Assembly: GCF_021431965.1 (NCBI RefSeq)
Contig: NZ_CP090370.1
Coordinates: 1,240,001-1,304,000, forward strand
Direction: 5' to 3'
Length of the DNA stretch: 64,000 bases
Origin: Erythrobacter sp. SDW2
Lineage (GTDB): Bacteria > Pseudomonadota > Alphaproteobacteria > Sphingomonadales > Sphingomonadaceae
The position numbers were made by a program, and so were the translations under genes. Positions 10,820-20,344 of the stretch are shown in pieces; within the stretch, counting starts at the first letter, position 1; every line of letters starts with the position of its first letter. The notes beneath the pieces were generated by a model, which saw nothing but the letters and a program-made list of their open reading frames with translations, was not told the origin of the DNA and did not search any database.

Positions 10820-11908
10820 ATGCTTGTGCACAAAAAGCCGGAGCGTCGTCAGCAGGGGGGGGCACAGTTGTCACGCGACCGGATTCCGCAGGTTGACGCT
10901 GTGCGCGGCATTGCTGCGGCTGCGGTGGCGTTCGTGTTCCACGTCCATTTCCTGCTCGGCGACTATCGCACCGGGCCGCTCGACGGACTGCCGGTCTTCA
11001 CCTGGCTGCATGCCTATGGCTGGACGATGGTGGACCTGTTCTTCGTCGTCTCAGGCTATATCTTCGCCCATGTCTATGCCAGCGGCGAGGTTTTCACGGC
11101 GGGCGCGCGACAGTTCTGGGTGGCGCGGTTCGCGCGGCTCTATCCGCTGCACCTGCTGACGCTGGTAATCGTCGCCATTGTTCTGGCGCTGGGCACCCCG
11201 GTGACCGGCGGCAGCATCCGGACCGACGGCTGGCACTTCGCGCTGAACCTGCTGATGCTGCAGGAAAGTGGCCTCAACGACCGGTTCAGCTTCAACATTC
11301 CGACCTGGTCGATCTCCGTCGAGATGCTGTGCTACGCTATCTTTTTCCTCGTCGCCGGGCTGCATTTCAAGTGGCTCGTAACATGGTCGGCCATGCTGGC
11401 GCTGGGCGGACTGGCCTTGACCATCTCGGGCGACCCCAGCGTAGTGCATATCGCGCGCGGCATCTGCGGCTTCTTCGCCGGGATCATCGTCTATCGCCAT
11501 CGCAACGCACCTGTCGTCGTGCCCTTGGCCTTGTTGGCTGCCGGCGCAATTCTGTTCCTCCTGCCGAAGGTGTTCGACAAGGGCAGCGTCCTAGCCCTGA
11601 CCTGCTGGGCCGGGGTCCTGATGCTGGCACCGAAGGTGGCGTTGCTCGGCTGGCGTCCGTTCACCTGGCTGGGCGATCTGAGCTATTCGATCTATCTCAT
11701 CCATGCACCGGTGTTCTGGTCGCTCAATATCTTCGTGTTTGGCGGCGAGCGGGTGCCGGACGAGATGCAGCCAGTTGCGCTGGCCGGCGCAGTTGCATTG
11801 ATCTTGCTGCTATCCGATCTCAGCTATCGCTTCTTCGAAACGCCGGCACGCCGGGCGATCAACGCCTTCGGGAAGACGCAACCGCCGCGGGCGGCGCTGG
11901 CGACCTGA
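10820..11908 (+). CDS. Acyltransferase 3 family membrane protein (OafA/YrhL-like)
   Basis: This 362-residue protein has about ten hydrophobic segments. It begins with the family pattern IPQVDAVRGIAAAAVAFVFH (R-x10-H), then FFVVSGYIFA and RFARLYPLHL, all hallmarks of acyltransferase 3, and ends with LSYSIYLIHAP and YRFFETPAR. These integral inner-membrane enzymes acylate sugars or lipids of the envelope. The acceptor is unknown and no glycan genes lie nearby. GGAAG upstream supports ATG 10820; the residues before LSRDRIPQ are poorly conserved, so a slightly later start is possible. Confidence 0.88.
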   Translation: MLVHKKPERRQQGGAQLSRDRIPQVDAVRGIAAAAVAFVFHVHFLLGDYRTGPLDGLPVFTWLHAYGWTMVDLFFVVSGYIFAHVYASGEVFTAGARQFWVARFARLYPLHLLTLVIVAIVLALGTPVTGGSIRTDGWHFALNLLMLQESGLNDRFSFNIPTWSISVEMLCYAIFFLVAGLHFKWLVTWSAMLALGGLALTISGDPSVVHIARGICGFFAGIIVYRHRNAPVVVPLALLAAGAILFLLPKVFDKGSVLALTCWAGVLMLAPKVALLGWRPFTWLGDLSYSIYLIHAPVFWSLNIFVFGGERVPDEMQPVALAGAVALILLLSDLSYRFFETPARRAINAFGKTQPPRAALAT

Positions 11909-11915
11909 TTCCCTC

Positions 11916-12746
11916 TCAGACGTTCAGCCATTCAGTCGTGATCTCGCCCCTGTGGCCTTCCGGTGCGAGTGTGGCGCGCAAGGCGTGTAGCATTGGCGGC
12001 AGCGCCTGAGTAAAGGCGTAAGGCGGATTGACGATGAACAGGCCGGCGCCGTTGTAGATGCCGGTCTGTTCGGCATCATACAGCCAATGCTCGATCCCAA
12101 GGAATTTCGGGATACCGAGCCTCTGCAACTTGTCCTTCCAGCGCTGGTGCGCGGCGCGCTCCTTGAGCGGGAACCAGATCACCGTCACGCCATGTGCCCA
12201 CTTGCGATGCGCGGCGGCGAGGGTCGCGGAGATGCGGGCGCGTTCGTCGGTCCGCTCGTACGGCGGGTCGACCACCACCACGCCGCGCGGCGTCCTGGTC
12301 GGCAGCATCGCCAGCCATAGTTCGTAGGCATCCCGCTCGTGCACGGCTGCGGGTGTCCCGCGCATTGCGCCCCGCAGGGCATAGGCATCTTCGGGATGTT
12401 TTTCGTTGAGGATCAGCACATCCTGCGGTCGCAACAGCTGCGCGAGTATCCGCGGCGATCCGGGGTAGAGGTGCGGTTCCTCCAAGCGATTCACCGCGCG
12501 GACGGCAGCGCGGTAGTCGTCCAGTAGCGGGTCGGCATCGGCGAAGGCCCGCATCACGCCATGTGCCGCCTCGCCGGTGCGCCGGGCCTGCTCGCCGCCA
12601 AGGTCGTAGAGCCCGCCGCCAGCGTGGGTATCGATCAGGGTCAACGGCCCCGGCTTAAGCTGCAGGGCCTGCACCAGGGCGATCAGCAGGCTGTGCTTCA
12701 CCACATCGGCGCTGTTCCCGGCGTGGAAGGAATGGCGATAATTCAT
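11916..12746 (-). CDS. rlmJ: 23S rRNA (adenine-2030-N6)-methyltransferase
   Basis: From ATG 12746 the protein is 276 residues and begins MNYRHSFHAGNSADVVKH, the diagnostic N-terminus of RlmJ. It contains TLIDTHAGGGLYDL (SAM binding) and the N6-adenine methyltransferase motif DPPYE at VVVDPPYERTD. It modifies A2030 of 23S rRNA. The in-frame extension up to 13001 is an open frame overlapping the next gene and is not used. It is convergent with the acyltransferase (7-base gap) and sits next to a second rRNA modification gene on the same strand. Confidence 0.95.
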   Translation of the reverse strand: MNYRHSFHAGNSADVVKHSLLIALVQALQLKPGPLTLIDTHAGGGLYDLGGEQARRTGEAAHGVMRAFADADPLLDDYRAAVRAVNRLEEPHLYPGSPRILAQLLRPQDVLILNEKHPEDAYALRGAMRGTPAAVHERDAYELWLAMLPTRTPRGVVVVDPPYERTDERARISATLAAAHRKWAHGVTVIWFPLKERAAHQRWKDKLQRLGIPKFLGIEHWLYDAEQTGIYNGAGLFIVNPPYAFTQALPPMLHALRATLAPEGHRGEITTEWLNV

Positions 12747-12796
12747 GAGAGTGCGGAAACCCGACGATCTGCCTTTTTGCAAGCCACCCGGCGTGC

Positions 12797-13345
12797 CTAG
12801 ACAGAAATTTCCCGGTACTCGCCCGGCGCGATCCCGGCAACCGTCCACTCGCCGATCGACCAACGCACCAGCCTGAGGGTGGGGAGCCCGACTGCCGCCG
12901 TCATCCGGCGCACCTGCCGGTTGCGGCCCTCGCGGATACTCATCCTGAGCCAGCCGTCGGGGACCGACTTGCGCTGCCTGATCGGCGGGTCGCGGAGCCA
13001 TAGCTCCGGCTCGTCGATGCGAGCAACCTCGGCCGGGCGCGTCATGCCGTCCTTGAGCACCACGCCTTGGCGGAGACGCTCAAGCTCCGATTCCTGCGGG
13101 TCGCCTTCGACCTGGACGAGGTAGGTCTTGGGCAGCTTGAAGCGCGGATCGGCGATGCGCGCCTGCAAGCGCCCGTCATCGCACAGCAGCAACAGCCCCT
13201 CGCTGTCGCGATCGAGCCTTCCGGCAGGATAGACGCCCTTCACCGCGATGAAGTCCGACAAGGTCGAGCGAACCGTCGGTGACCCGCGGTCGGTGAATTG
13301 CGACAGGACGCCATAGGGTTTGTTGAACAGCAGCAGTCGGGCCAT
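12797..13345 (-). CDS. 23S rRNA pseudouridine synthase, RluE-like
   Basis: This 182-residue protein is the RsuA/RluE type of pseudouridine synthase without an S4 domain. LLLFNKPYGVLSQF is the family start, and AGRLDRDSEGLLLL contains the catalytic Asp (GRLD--S-GLL). The C-terminal REGRNRQVRRM is the typical RNA-contact segment. Short length and lack of S4 favour RluE (U2457 of 23S rRNA) over RluB or RsuA; the exact target is inferred. It lies 50 bases upstream of rlmJ and is likely co-transcribed. Confidence 0.85.
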   Translation of the reverse strand: MARLLLFNKPYGVLSQFTDRGSPTVRSTLSDFIAVKGVYPAGRLDRDSEGLLLLCDDGRLQARIADPRFKLPKTYLVQVEGDPQESELERLRQGVVLKDGMTRPAEVARIDEPELWLRDPPIRQRKSVPDGWLRMSIREGRNRQVRRMTAAVGLPTLRLVRWSIGEWTVAGIAPGEYREISV

Positions 13346-13536
13346 GCCTGGGCCATACCGCCCGATTGCGGCTGTGTCTCGCAGTGAGGTCGCTACCCCC
13401 CCCTTCCTTCGCTGCGTCGAGCCCGTGTTAACCTCTGCCCCCTATCCGCGAATGGAAACGGGACAGCCACCCCCGGCCAATTGACAGCACAGGTGATTTG
13501 CGTTCCTTCCGATGCATACCGATTGACGAGGTTCGC

Positions 13537-14418
13537 ATGACCACCCTTACTCACGACCAGCCGCTGTCGCGCAGAGTGCTCGATTTTCCGCTGGTGACGA
13601 TGATAGCAGCTGGCGCGCTGGTGTTGGGCACCACGGCCGGTCTCGGCTTTGTCGTTGCGCGATTGCTCGAGAAGCTGGGCATGGCCCAGGGTGCGGCGGG
13701 CACCATCATCGGTGTGGTGCTGCATGTGCTGGTGCTGTTCGGGCTCTACAAACTGGTCATCCGCAACTTGGGCGCGCGCAAGCATGATGACCTGCCACTG
13801 GCAGGCGCGCTGCGCGACCTCGGGTTGGGCGGCGCCGGGGCCTTTGCCCTGATGACGTTGATCGTCGGACTCGCCGCAGTGCTTGGTGTTTACCGGATCG
13901 AGGGTTGGGGCGGGATGCAAAGCTGGCTCTGGCTGTTGTTCATTGCCGGGATCAACGCAGCATTCTTCGAGGAACTGCTGTTCCGCGGCGTGCTGTTCCG
14001 CTGGCTCGAGGAATTTGCCGGCAGCTGGGCGGCGTTGCTGGTCAGCTCGGCGATGTTCGGCGCACTGCACATCGGCAATCCGGGAGCGAGCTGGTTCAGC
14101 AGCTTCGCCATCGCGATGGAAGCGGGGATACTGCTCGGCGGCGCCTATATGCTGACCCGCTCGCTATGGGCGCCGATCGGCATTCATTTTGGCTGGAACG
14201 TGACTCAGGGGCTGGTGTGGGACGTGCCGGTTTCAGGCATCGATGTCGACGGGCTGGTCAATGCGCGGCTGGGCGGCAATCCGATCATCTCGGGTGAGCC
14301 GTTCGGGCTGGAGGCTTCGATCATCGCGCTGGTGGTGGCGACGACCTTCGGCATCTGGCTGGTCAAGCTGGCGATGGACCGGGGCGAGGTAATGAAGCCG
14401 TGGTGGTCGCGCGCCTGA
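13537..14418 (+). CDS. CPBP-family intramembrane metalloprotease
   Basis: From ATG 13537, with GAGG upstream, the protein is 293 residues with about seven to eight hydrophobic segments. The CPBP (ABI) motifs are present: FFEELLFRGVLF (EE-xx-xR), FGALHIGN, and GIHFGWNVTQG near the C-terminus. These match the glutamate and histidine residues of Rce1-like intramembrane proteases. In bacteria such proteins are linked to bacteriocin immunity or membrane-protein maturation; here no peptide gene is nearby, so the substrate is open. It converges with the photolyase gene with a one-base gap. Confidence 0.87.
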   Translation: MTTLTHDQPLSRRVLDFPLVTMIAAGALVLGTTAGLGFVVARLLEKLGMAQGAAGTIIGVVLHVLVLFGLYKLVIRNLGARKHDDLPLAGALRDLGLGGAGAFALMTLIVGLAAVLGVYRIEGWGGMQSWLWLLFIAGINAAFFEELLFRGVLFRWLEEFAGSWAALLVSSAMFGALHIGNPGASWFSSFAIAMEAGILLGGAYMLTRSLWAPIGIHFGWNVTQGLVWDVPVSGIDVDGLVNARLGGNPIISGEPFGLEASIIALVVATTFGIWLVKLAMDRGEVMKPWWSRA

Positions 14419-14419
14419 G

Positions 14420-15979
14420 CTAGCGCGCCCAGCCTTCGCGGGCTGGCTCAAGCGTGTCGAGAAAAGCTTCGGCGCTGGCGAGGTATGCGGCTTGCCGTCC
14501 CTCGCCCATGCGGTCCCACGTAGAGTAGACCTGCCCGATGCGCGGGTTGCTTTCGAGCCGGTCGCGGTGGCGATCCATGAAATGCCAATAGAGCGCATTG
14601 AAGGGGCAGGCACCTTGGCCGGTTTTCTTCGAAACCGAGTAGGTGCAGCCCGAGCAGTAGTTGCTCATCTTGTTGATGTAATTGCCCGAGGCGGCGTAGG
14701 GCTTGGACGCCAGCCGCCCCCCGTCGGCATAGAGCACCATGGCGCTGACGTTGGGCAGTTCGACCCATTCGTAGGCGTCGGCATAGACCGCAAGGTACCA
14801 GTCCTGCACCGCCTTGGGCTCGATCCCCGCGATGAGCGCGAAATTGCCCAAAACCATCAGCCGCTGGATGTGATGGGCGTGGGCGTTGGAGCGGGTCGAG
14901 CGAACGCAATCGGCGAGGCAGCGCATGTCCGTCTCGCCGGTCCAGTAGAACTCCGGCAGCGGGCGGGTGGCCTCCAGTTCGTTGGCTTCGGCAAGCCCCG
15001 GCATTTCGTGCCAGTAGAAGCCGCGGACATATTCGCGCCAGCCGATGATCTGGCGGATGAAGCCCTCGACCGCGTTGAGTGGCGCGCGGCCCTCGCGGTA
15101 CTCCTCCTCCGCGCGGCGGCACAGCTCGACGGGATCGAGGAGGCCGAGGTTGATGCTAGTCGAAAGCATGGAGTGGAACAGGTCATCCTCGCCATGCACC
15201 ATAGCGTCCTGATAGTCGCCGAACTGCGGCAGCCGCTCGACGAAGAAGGCATCCGCAGCCTGCTCGGCCTCGTCGCGGGTGACGGGCCACTGGAACGGCT
15301 CGAGATCGCCGAAGTGTTCGGCAAAGCGCCCCGACACCAGGTCCAGAACTTCGCGAGTCGTCTCGTCCGGCTCGAACAGCGGGCGCTGCGGGGCGGAGAG
15401 GCCTTCCTTCGGCGGCTTGCGGTTCTCGCTGTCGTAGTTCCACTGGCCGCCCTCGGGCTCGCCGCCCTCCATCAGCAGCCCGGTCTTCCTGCGCATTTCG
15501 CGATAGAAGAACTCCATCCTCAGCGTCTTGCGCCCCTCGGCCCAGTCGGCGAATTCGGCCTTGGAACAGAGGTAGCGGTCGTCTGGCAGGATGGTGACAG
15601 GGCAGGGGAACTTGTCCGCCCATTCCTCCATGGCTTGCAATACCCGCCATTCACCCGCCTCGACCACATGCACTTCGCGCGGACCATGCCGCTCGATGGC
15701 GCGGGCGACCTCGCCGGTGAAGCTGCCGCTATTGTCCGGGTCGTTCAGCCTGACGTAGTCGACCGTCCAGCCCGCTCCTTGAAGCTCCGCCGCGAAATGG
15801 CGCATGGCGGAGAAGACCAGCGCGATCTTCTGCTGGTGATGTTTGACGTATGTCGCCTCGTCCCACACTTCCATCATCAGCACGACGGTGTCGTCCATGG
15901 CCCGCCCGCGCAGCGAGGCGAGCGTGCGGGTCAGCTGGTCGCCGAGGATGGGGACGAGGATCGGGCTGTCGGAAGGCAT
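14420..15979 (-). CDS. Iron-sulfur bacterial (6-4) photolyase / cryptochrome (PhrB-type)
   Basis: This 519-residue protein is of the FeS-BCP class, not classical CPD photolyase. It begins ILGDQLT, a family start, and has LNAVEGFIRQIIGWREYVRG. The four [4Fe-4S] cysteines are Cys354 (DMRC), Cys442 and Cys445 (YCSGC) and Cys458 (GQGACPF). Their spacing reproduces the ligands I recall for Agrobacterium PhrB (350, 438, 441, 454) with a constant offset of four. The family repairs (6-4) photoproducts with FAD and light. AHHIQRLM is the conserved active-site region. It is downstream of a GST gene on the same strand. Confidence 0.9.
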   Translation of the reverse strand: MPSDSPILVPILGDQLTRTLASLRGRAMDDTVVLMMEVWDEATYVKHHQQKIALVFSAMRHFAAELQGAGWTVDYVRLNDPDNSGSFTGEVARAIERHGPREVHVVEAGEWRVLQAMEEWADKFPCPVTILPDDRYLCSKAEFADWAEGRKTLRMEFFYREMRRKTGLLMEGGEPEGGQWNYDSENRKPPKEGLSAPQRPLFEPDETTREVLDLVSGRFAEHFGDLEPFQWPVTRDEAEQAADAFFVERLPQFGDYQDAMVHGEDDLFHSMLSTSINLGLLDPVELCRRAEEEYREGRAPLNAVEGFIRQIIGWREYVRGFYWHEMPGLAEANELEATRPLPEFYWTGETDMRCLADCVRSTRSNAHAHHIQRLMVLGNFALIAGIEPKAVQDWYLAVYADAYEWVELPNVSAMVLYADGGRLASKPYAASGNYINKMSNYCSGCTYSVSKKTGQGACPFNALYWHFMDRHRDRLESNPRIGQVYSTWDRMGEGRQAAYLASAEAFLDTLEPAREGWAR

Positions 15980-16036
15980 GCCAATCCCAATGCGCGAGCC
16001 TGCAAAGCGTTGCCAAGCTGCCCCTTGGGGCAGGGA

Positions 16037-16672
16037 TCAGTCCAGCTTGGGCGGCATCCCCGGTTCGGCCTTGGCCATCGCTGCCTGGTAGGCGGGGCGT
16101 TCGCCGATGCGCTTGAGATAGGCTTGCAGGTTGGGCATGCCTTCAATGCCCATGCCGCTCATCGCCCGGCTGGTGGTGAGCTGGAAGCCCATCATGATGT
16201 CGGCCGTGGTCAGCTGCGATCCGCCGAAATAGTCCGCCTCGCCCAGCCGCTTCTCGACGATGCCCCAGCCCTTGGCGTTACGGTCGGCGACGAAGGGCGG
16301 CATCTCACCGCCCTGAACCATCCGGCCGGCGACCAGCGCCATCATGCCATTGGTCATGAAGGTCGCATTGGCCCAGTGGTAGAAGAACAGGTGGTCGGCG
16401 AAATCGGGGTGGTCCTTGGTCGGCACCAGCCCGCGGTCGCCATATTGGGCGATGATCCAGTCCATGATCGCGCCGCTTTCGCCCAGCACGAAATCGCCGT
16501 CGGTGATGACCGGGGCGATGCCCATCGGGTGCAGCGCCTTGTACTCGTCCGGCGCAAGGTTGTTGTCGGTCCGGCGGGTGTAGAGCTTGACCTCGTAGTC
16601 GATTCCCAGCTCCTCGCAGAGCCACACGATACGTTCGGATTGCGACAGGCGCAGGTGGTGGACGGTGAGCAT
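16037..16672 (-). CDS. Glutathione S-transferase family protein
   Basis: This 211-residue protein has the size and two-domain form of a cytosolic GST. The N-terminal thioredoxin-like half reads LTVHHLRLSQSERIVWLCEE, then GIAPVITDGDFVLGESGAIMDW, where ESGAI is the glutathione gamma-glutamyl binding site. The C-terminal helical half contains LTTADIMMGFQL (N-capping box region). The likely catalytic position is Ser11 or nearby. The substrate is unknown. It follows priA on the minus strand after 14 bases and precedes the photolyase by 57. Confidence 0.88.
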   Translation of the reverse strand: MLTVHHLRLSQSERIVWLCEELGIDYEVKLYTRRTDNNLAPDEYKALHPMGIAPVITDGDFVLGESGAIMDWIIAQYGDRGLVPTKDHPDFADHLFFYHWANATFMTNGMMALVAGRMVQGGEMPPFVADRNAKGWGIVEKRLGEADYFGGSQLTTADIMMGFQLTTSRAMSGMGIEGMPNLQAYLKRIGERPAYQAAMAKAEPGMPPKLD

Positions 16673-16686
16673 CGGGCAGGTTCCTC

Positions 16687-18852
16687 TCAGACGAAGCTAT
16701 AGGGATCGATATCGACCGATACGCGCACTCCGCGCGGCAAGTCCAGCGGGGCGAGCCATTCCCGGATCGCATCCTGCACCTTGGCGCTGCGGCGGGCGTT
16801 GATCAGCAGGCGGTAGCGATAGCGGCCGCGCAGCAGCGCCATCGGGGCCGGGGCGGGGCCGAGGATGGCGATGTCCTCGATCCTTGGCCGCGTATCGCCG
16901 ATGCGGCGGGCGGCATCGCGGGCCTCGGCCTCGTCTTCGCTGGAGACGATGATTGCGGCCCAGCGGCCGAACGGCGGGGCACCGGCATGGCGGCGCGCAT
17001 CGGTCTCGGTGGCATAGAAGGCGTCGCGATCCCCGCTGGCGAGCGCGGCGATTACGGGCGCATCAGGGTGCCGGGTCTGAATCAGCACCTCGCCCGGTTT
17101 CGATCCGCGCCCGGCGCGCCCGGCGACCTGAGCCACTTGCTGATAGGTCCGCTCGGCCGCGCGCAAATCGCCGCCTTCGAGGCCGAGATCGGCATCGACC
17201 ACGCCGACCAGCGTCAGTTCGGGGAAGTGGAAGCCTTTGGTCACCAGCTGCGTGCCGACGATCACGTCGATTGCGCCCGCTTCGGCCATGGCGACGAACT
17301 CCGCCGCCTTGTCGGGCGTGTTGAGCGTGTCCGATGTCGCAACGGCCACCCGCGCCTCGGGAATGATTTCGGCCACTTCGTCGGCGATCCGCTCGACCCC
17401 CGGGCCGCAGGCGACCAGGCAATCGGGCTCGCCGCATTCAGGGCAGCGCGGCGGCTGCGGTTCCTCGTGACCGCAGTGGTGGCAGGCGAGCTTGCGGGTG
17501 AAGCGGTGCTCGACCAGCCAGGCGCTGCAATTGGCGCATTGGAAGCGGTGACCGCAGTTGCGACACAAAGTCAGCGGAGCATAGCCGCGGCGGTTGAGGA
17601 ACAGCAGCGACTGCTCGCCGCGCTCCATCCGGGCGAACAGCTCGCGGGCCAAGCGCGGGGCGAGCCAGCGACCACGCTCGGGCTTTTCCTCGGTCAGGTC
17701 GATCAGCGAGATTGCGGGCAACTGCGCCGTACCGAAGCGACTGGGCAGGTCGAGTTTGCGATAGACCCCGCTCTCGGCCATTTGCAGGCTTTCTAAGGCC
17801 GGGGTGGCGCTGGCCAGCACCACCGGCAGGCTCTCGAAATGACCGCGCATCACCGCCACGTCGCGGGCGTTGTAGCGTACGCCATCATCCTGCTTGAAGC
17901 TGACCTCATGCGCCTCGTCGACCACGATCAGACCCAGATTGGCATAGGGCAGGAACAGCGCCGAGCGCGCGCCCACCACCACTTGCGCTTCCCCTGTCGA
18001 GATCGCACGCCAGGCGCGCCGCCGCTCGGTCGATTTCTGGCTCGAGTGCCAGACGATCGGGGCCGCTCCGAAGCGGTCCTCGAATCGCCGCAGGAAGGCC
18101 TCGGTCAGCGCGATTTCGGGCAGCAGGACCAGCACCTGCCGGTCCATCTTCAGCGCCGCCGCGATGGCCTCGCAATAGGTCTCGGTCTTGCCCGACCCGG
18201 TCACCCCGTCGAGCAGGATGGGTGCGAATTCGCGCGCCTCCACTGCTGCCACAAGTTCGTCGGCGACCTCACGCTGTTCGGGCGAAAGCACGGGCGCGGC
18301 GTGATCCGGCCGGGCGCGCGGATAAGAGCGGTCGATATCGACCAGCACGGGCTCCAGCACCCCCTGGCTCACCAAGCCGCGCAGCACGCCTTCGGAGACA
18401 TCGGCCAGTTCCGCCAGCTCACGGATCGTCGCCTGCTCGCCCTCCAGCCGCTCCATCGCCCGCTCGCGTTGCGGGGTCATGCGTTCGGGCATGCCGCCCG
18501 ACAGCCGGTATTCGGTCACGGTCGAGGGGCCGCGCATGGCCCCGCCGCTCGCCAGCACCATGCGCGCCACCGAGCCCATCGGCGCACAATAATAGTCTGC
18601 CGTCCATTCGATCAGCCGCCGCAACTCGGCCCGCAGCGGCGGCACCGGGATGATGTCGCGCAAGGGGCGCAGTTTCTCTTCGGGCACCGATTGGCCCGGC
18701 AGGCGTTCCTCCTCCCAGACAATGCCGAGGATCTCGCGCGGGCCGAGAGGGGCGACCACCACGCTGCCGGGCACCACGGTCATCCCTTGCGGCACCCGGT
18801 AGTCGAGTACCGGCACAGCATTGTTGAACGTAAGGATGCGGGCGCGGTTCAT
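16687..18852 (-). CDS. priA: Primosomal replication restart helicase PriA
   Basis: From ATG 18852 the protein is 721 residues. GVTGSGKT (about 216-223) is Walker A and VVDEAHE is motif II of this superfamily 2 helicase. Two zinc sites follow (CRNCGH, CANCS, CHHCGH, CPECGE), as in all PriA. The N-terminal DNA-binding part and the C-terminal GRAGRGSKPGEVLIQT motif VI are intact. It reloads the replisome at collapsed forks. The next ATG upstream (18894) adds 14 residues without family match. Divergent from the DUF4197 gene with 54 bases between starts. Confidence 0.97.
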   Translation of the reverse strand: MNRARILTFNNAVPVLDYRVPQGMTVVPGSVVVAPLGPREILGIVWEEERLPGQSVPEEKLRPLRDIIPVPPLRAELRRLIEWTADYYCAPMGSVARMVLASGGAMRGPSTVTEYRLSGGMPERMTPQRERAMERLEGEQATIRELAELADVSEGVLRGLVSQGVLEPVLVDIDRSYPRARPDHAAPVLSPEQREVADELVAAVEAREFAPILLDGVTGSGKTETYCEAIAAALKMDRQVLVLLPEIALTEAFLRRFEDRFGAAPIVWHSSQKSTERRRAWRAISTGEAQVVVGARSALFLPYANLGLIVVDEAHEVSFKQDDGVRYNARDVAVMRGHFESLPVVLASATPALESLQMAESGVYRKLDLPSRFGTAQLPAISLIDLTEEKPERGRWLAPRLARELFARMERGEQSLLFLNRRGYAPLTLCRNCGHRFQCANCSAWLVEHRFTRKLACHHCGHEEPQPPRCPECGEPDCLVACGPGVERIADEVAEIIPEARVAVATSDTLNTPDKAAEFVAMAEAGAIDVIVGTQLVTKGFHFPELTLVGVVDADLGLEGGDLRAAERTYQQVAQVAGRAGRGSKPGEVLIQTRHPDAPVIAALASGDRDAFYATETDARRHAGAPPFGRWAAIIVSSEDEAEARDAARRIGDTRPRIEDIAILGPAPAPMALLRGRYRYRLLINARRSAKVQDAIREWLAPLDLPRGVRVSVDIDPYSFV

Positions 18853-18906
18853 CTTGCTGCCATATGGGCAGTGGCAATAGGATGCCGCAAGCAAGGAGGC
18901 TGCGAA

Positions 18907-19590
18907 ATGACCAGTATAGTTTCCCGTCGCGCGATGCTGGCAGGCACTGCCGCCACCGCCTTGCTGGCCTTGCCGGCGTGCTCGACCGTGGGCGGTGGCT
19001 TCAGCTTCACCGAGGCGATCCGCCGCCTGCTGCTGCTGTCAAGCGAGCGTGCCTTCGCCCGGCTGACCGCCGATGGCGGCTTCTGGGACGAGCAGGTGGC
19101 GCGGATCGGGCTCGGCCAGTTGCTTGGCGCGCGCGGCGATGTGCTGTCGGGCATTCTCACCTCGGCCCTGTTCAAGGACCGGCTGGAAGGAGCCTTCGCC
19201 GATTTCGCCATCGACGCCAGCTATCGCGCGGCACCGATCGTGACCGATGCGGTGCGGGTGATCGGCCTGCAGAACGCCATCGACCTGGTCCGCGGCGGGC
19301 CGAGCGCGGCGACCGATTATCTCAAGGCCGATCTCGGCCTGGCTCTGGTCGATGCCATGGTCCCGGGCCTCACCGACGCCATCCGCATCGCCGAGGATCC
19401 GCTGGTCGGGCAGGCGATCAATGCCTTGACCGGGATCAATGTCTCCGGCGTCGCCACCCGCCTCGGCAATCAGGTCAACGATGCGATCTGGAACGAGATG
19501 GGCCGCGAGGAAGCGCTGATCCGCTCCGACCCGCAAAGCACTCGCGATCCGCTGCTGATCGGTGTGTTCGGGGTCGGCTCGCGGCTCTAG
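18907..19590 (+). CDS. DUF4197 lipoprotein
   Basis: From ATG 18907, preceded by AAGGAGG, the protein is 227 residues. [19 protein letters not shown] gives a signal with twin Arg and a lipobox (LPAC), so a lipid-anchored envelope protein is likely. The rest fits DUF4197: [17 protein letters not shown], the long helical middle ending [16 protein letters not shown], and the C-terminal [15 protein letters not shown]. Its function is not known. A long open frame upstream (from 17839) is antisense to priA and is ignored. Confidence 0.85.
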   Translation: MTSIVSRRAMLAGTAATALLALPACSTVGGGFSFTEAIRRLLLLSSERAFARLTADGGFWDEQVARIGLGQLLGARGDVLSGILTSALFKDRLEGAFADFAIDASYRAAPIVTDAVRVIGLQNAIDLVRGGPSAATDYLKADLGLALVDAMVPGLTDAIRIAEDPLVGQAINALTGINVSGVATRLGNQVNDAIWNEMGREEALIRSDPQSTRDPLLIGVFGVGSRL

Positions 19591-19678
19591 CCACGCTGGG
19601 ACAAAGGGCGGGGCTAGCCCCGCTGCGCGCGCTTCGGTAGGGAGACCGAGAATCACCCTTGCCGGAGCGTGCACTGCA

Positions 19679-20332
19679 ATGAAATTCTTCGCCGACACCG
19701 CCGATATCGACGCCATCAGGGAGCTGGCCGCCACCGGCCTGCTCGACGGCGTCACCACCAACCCGTCGCTGATCGCCAAGTCGGGCCGCGATTTCATGGA
19801 AGTGACCAGGGAAATCTGCGGCATCACCGATGGCCCGGTCAGCGCCGAGGTGGTCGCGCTCGATCACGAAACGATGATGAAAGAGGCCGAGGTCCTGCGC
19901 AAGATTGCGGACAATGTCTGTATCAAGGTGCCGCTGACCATCGATGGCCTCAAGACCTGCAAGGCGCTGACGGGCGACGGCACCATGGTCAATGTGACGC
20001 TCTGCTTCAGCGGCAACCAGGCGCTGCTCGCGGCCAAGGCCGGGGCGACCTTCGTCAGCCCCTTCGTCGGGCGGCATGACGACAACGGCATGGACGGGAT
20101 GGACCTCATCCGCGACATCCGCCTGATCTACGACAATTACGATTTCGGCACGGAAATCCTCGTCGCCAGCGTGCGCCACACTGTGCATGTGCTGGAAAGC
20201 GCCCGCATCGGTGCGGACGTCATGACCGCACCGCCCAAGGTGATCATGTCGCTCGCCAACCATGTGCTGACCGACAAGGGCATCGAAGGCTTTCTCAAGG
20301 ACTGGGCCGCGACCGGGCAGAGCATCCTTTAA
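19679..20332 (+). CDS. Transaldolase / fructose-6-phosphate aldolase family (small type)
   Basis: The 217-residue protein from ATG 19679 is a small transaldolase barrel. [10 protein letters not shown] and [14 protein letters not shown] are the family start, VCIKVPLT holds the Schiff-base lysine, and [20 protein letters not shown] is the conserved C-terminal phosphate site. Length and the QVLR-type C-terminus fit the tal subfamily annotated as fsa/tal; whether it acts as a transaldolase of the pentose phosphate pathway or as an F6P aldolase cannot be told from sequence alone. It is in a plus-strand run 12 bases before cobT. Confidence 0.92.
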   Translation: MKFFADTADIDAIRELAATGLLDGVTTNPSLIAKSGRDFMEVTREICGITDGPVSAEVVALDHETMMKEAEVLRKIADNVCIKVPLTIDGLKTCKALTGDGTMVNVTLCFSGNQALLAAKAGATFVSPFVGRHDDNGMDGMDLIRDIRLIYDNYDFGTEILVASVRHTVHVLESARIGADVMTAPPKVIMSLANHVLTDKGIEGFLKDWAATGQSIL

Positions 20333-20344
20333 GGTAGCACCGAG

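Noticed and set aside
14492-16702. 736-codon open frame on the plus strand
   Set aside because: Antisense to the photolyase and GST genes; no recognisable domain.
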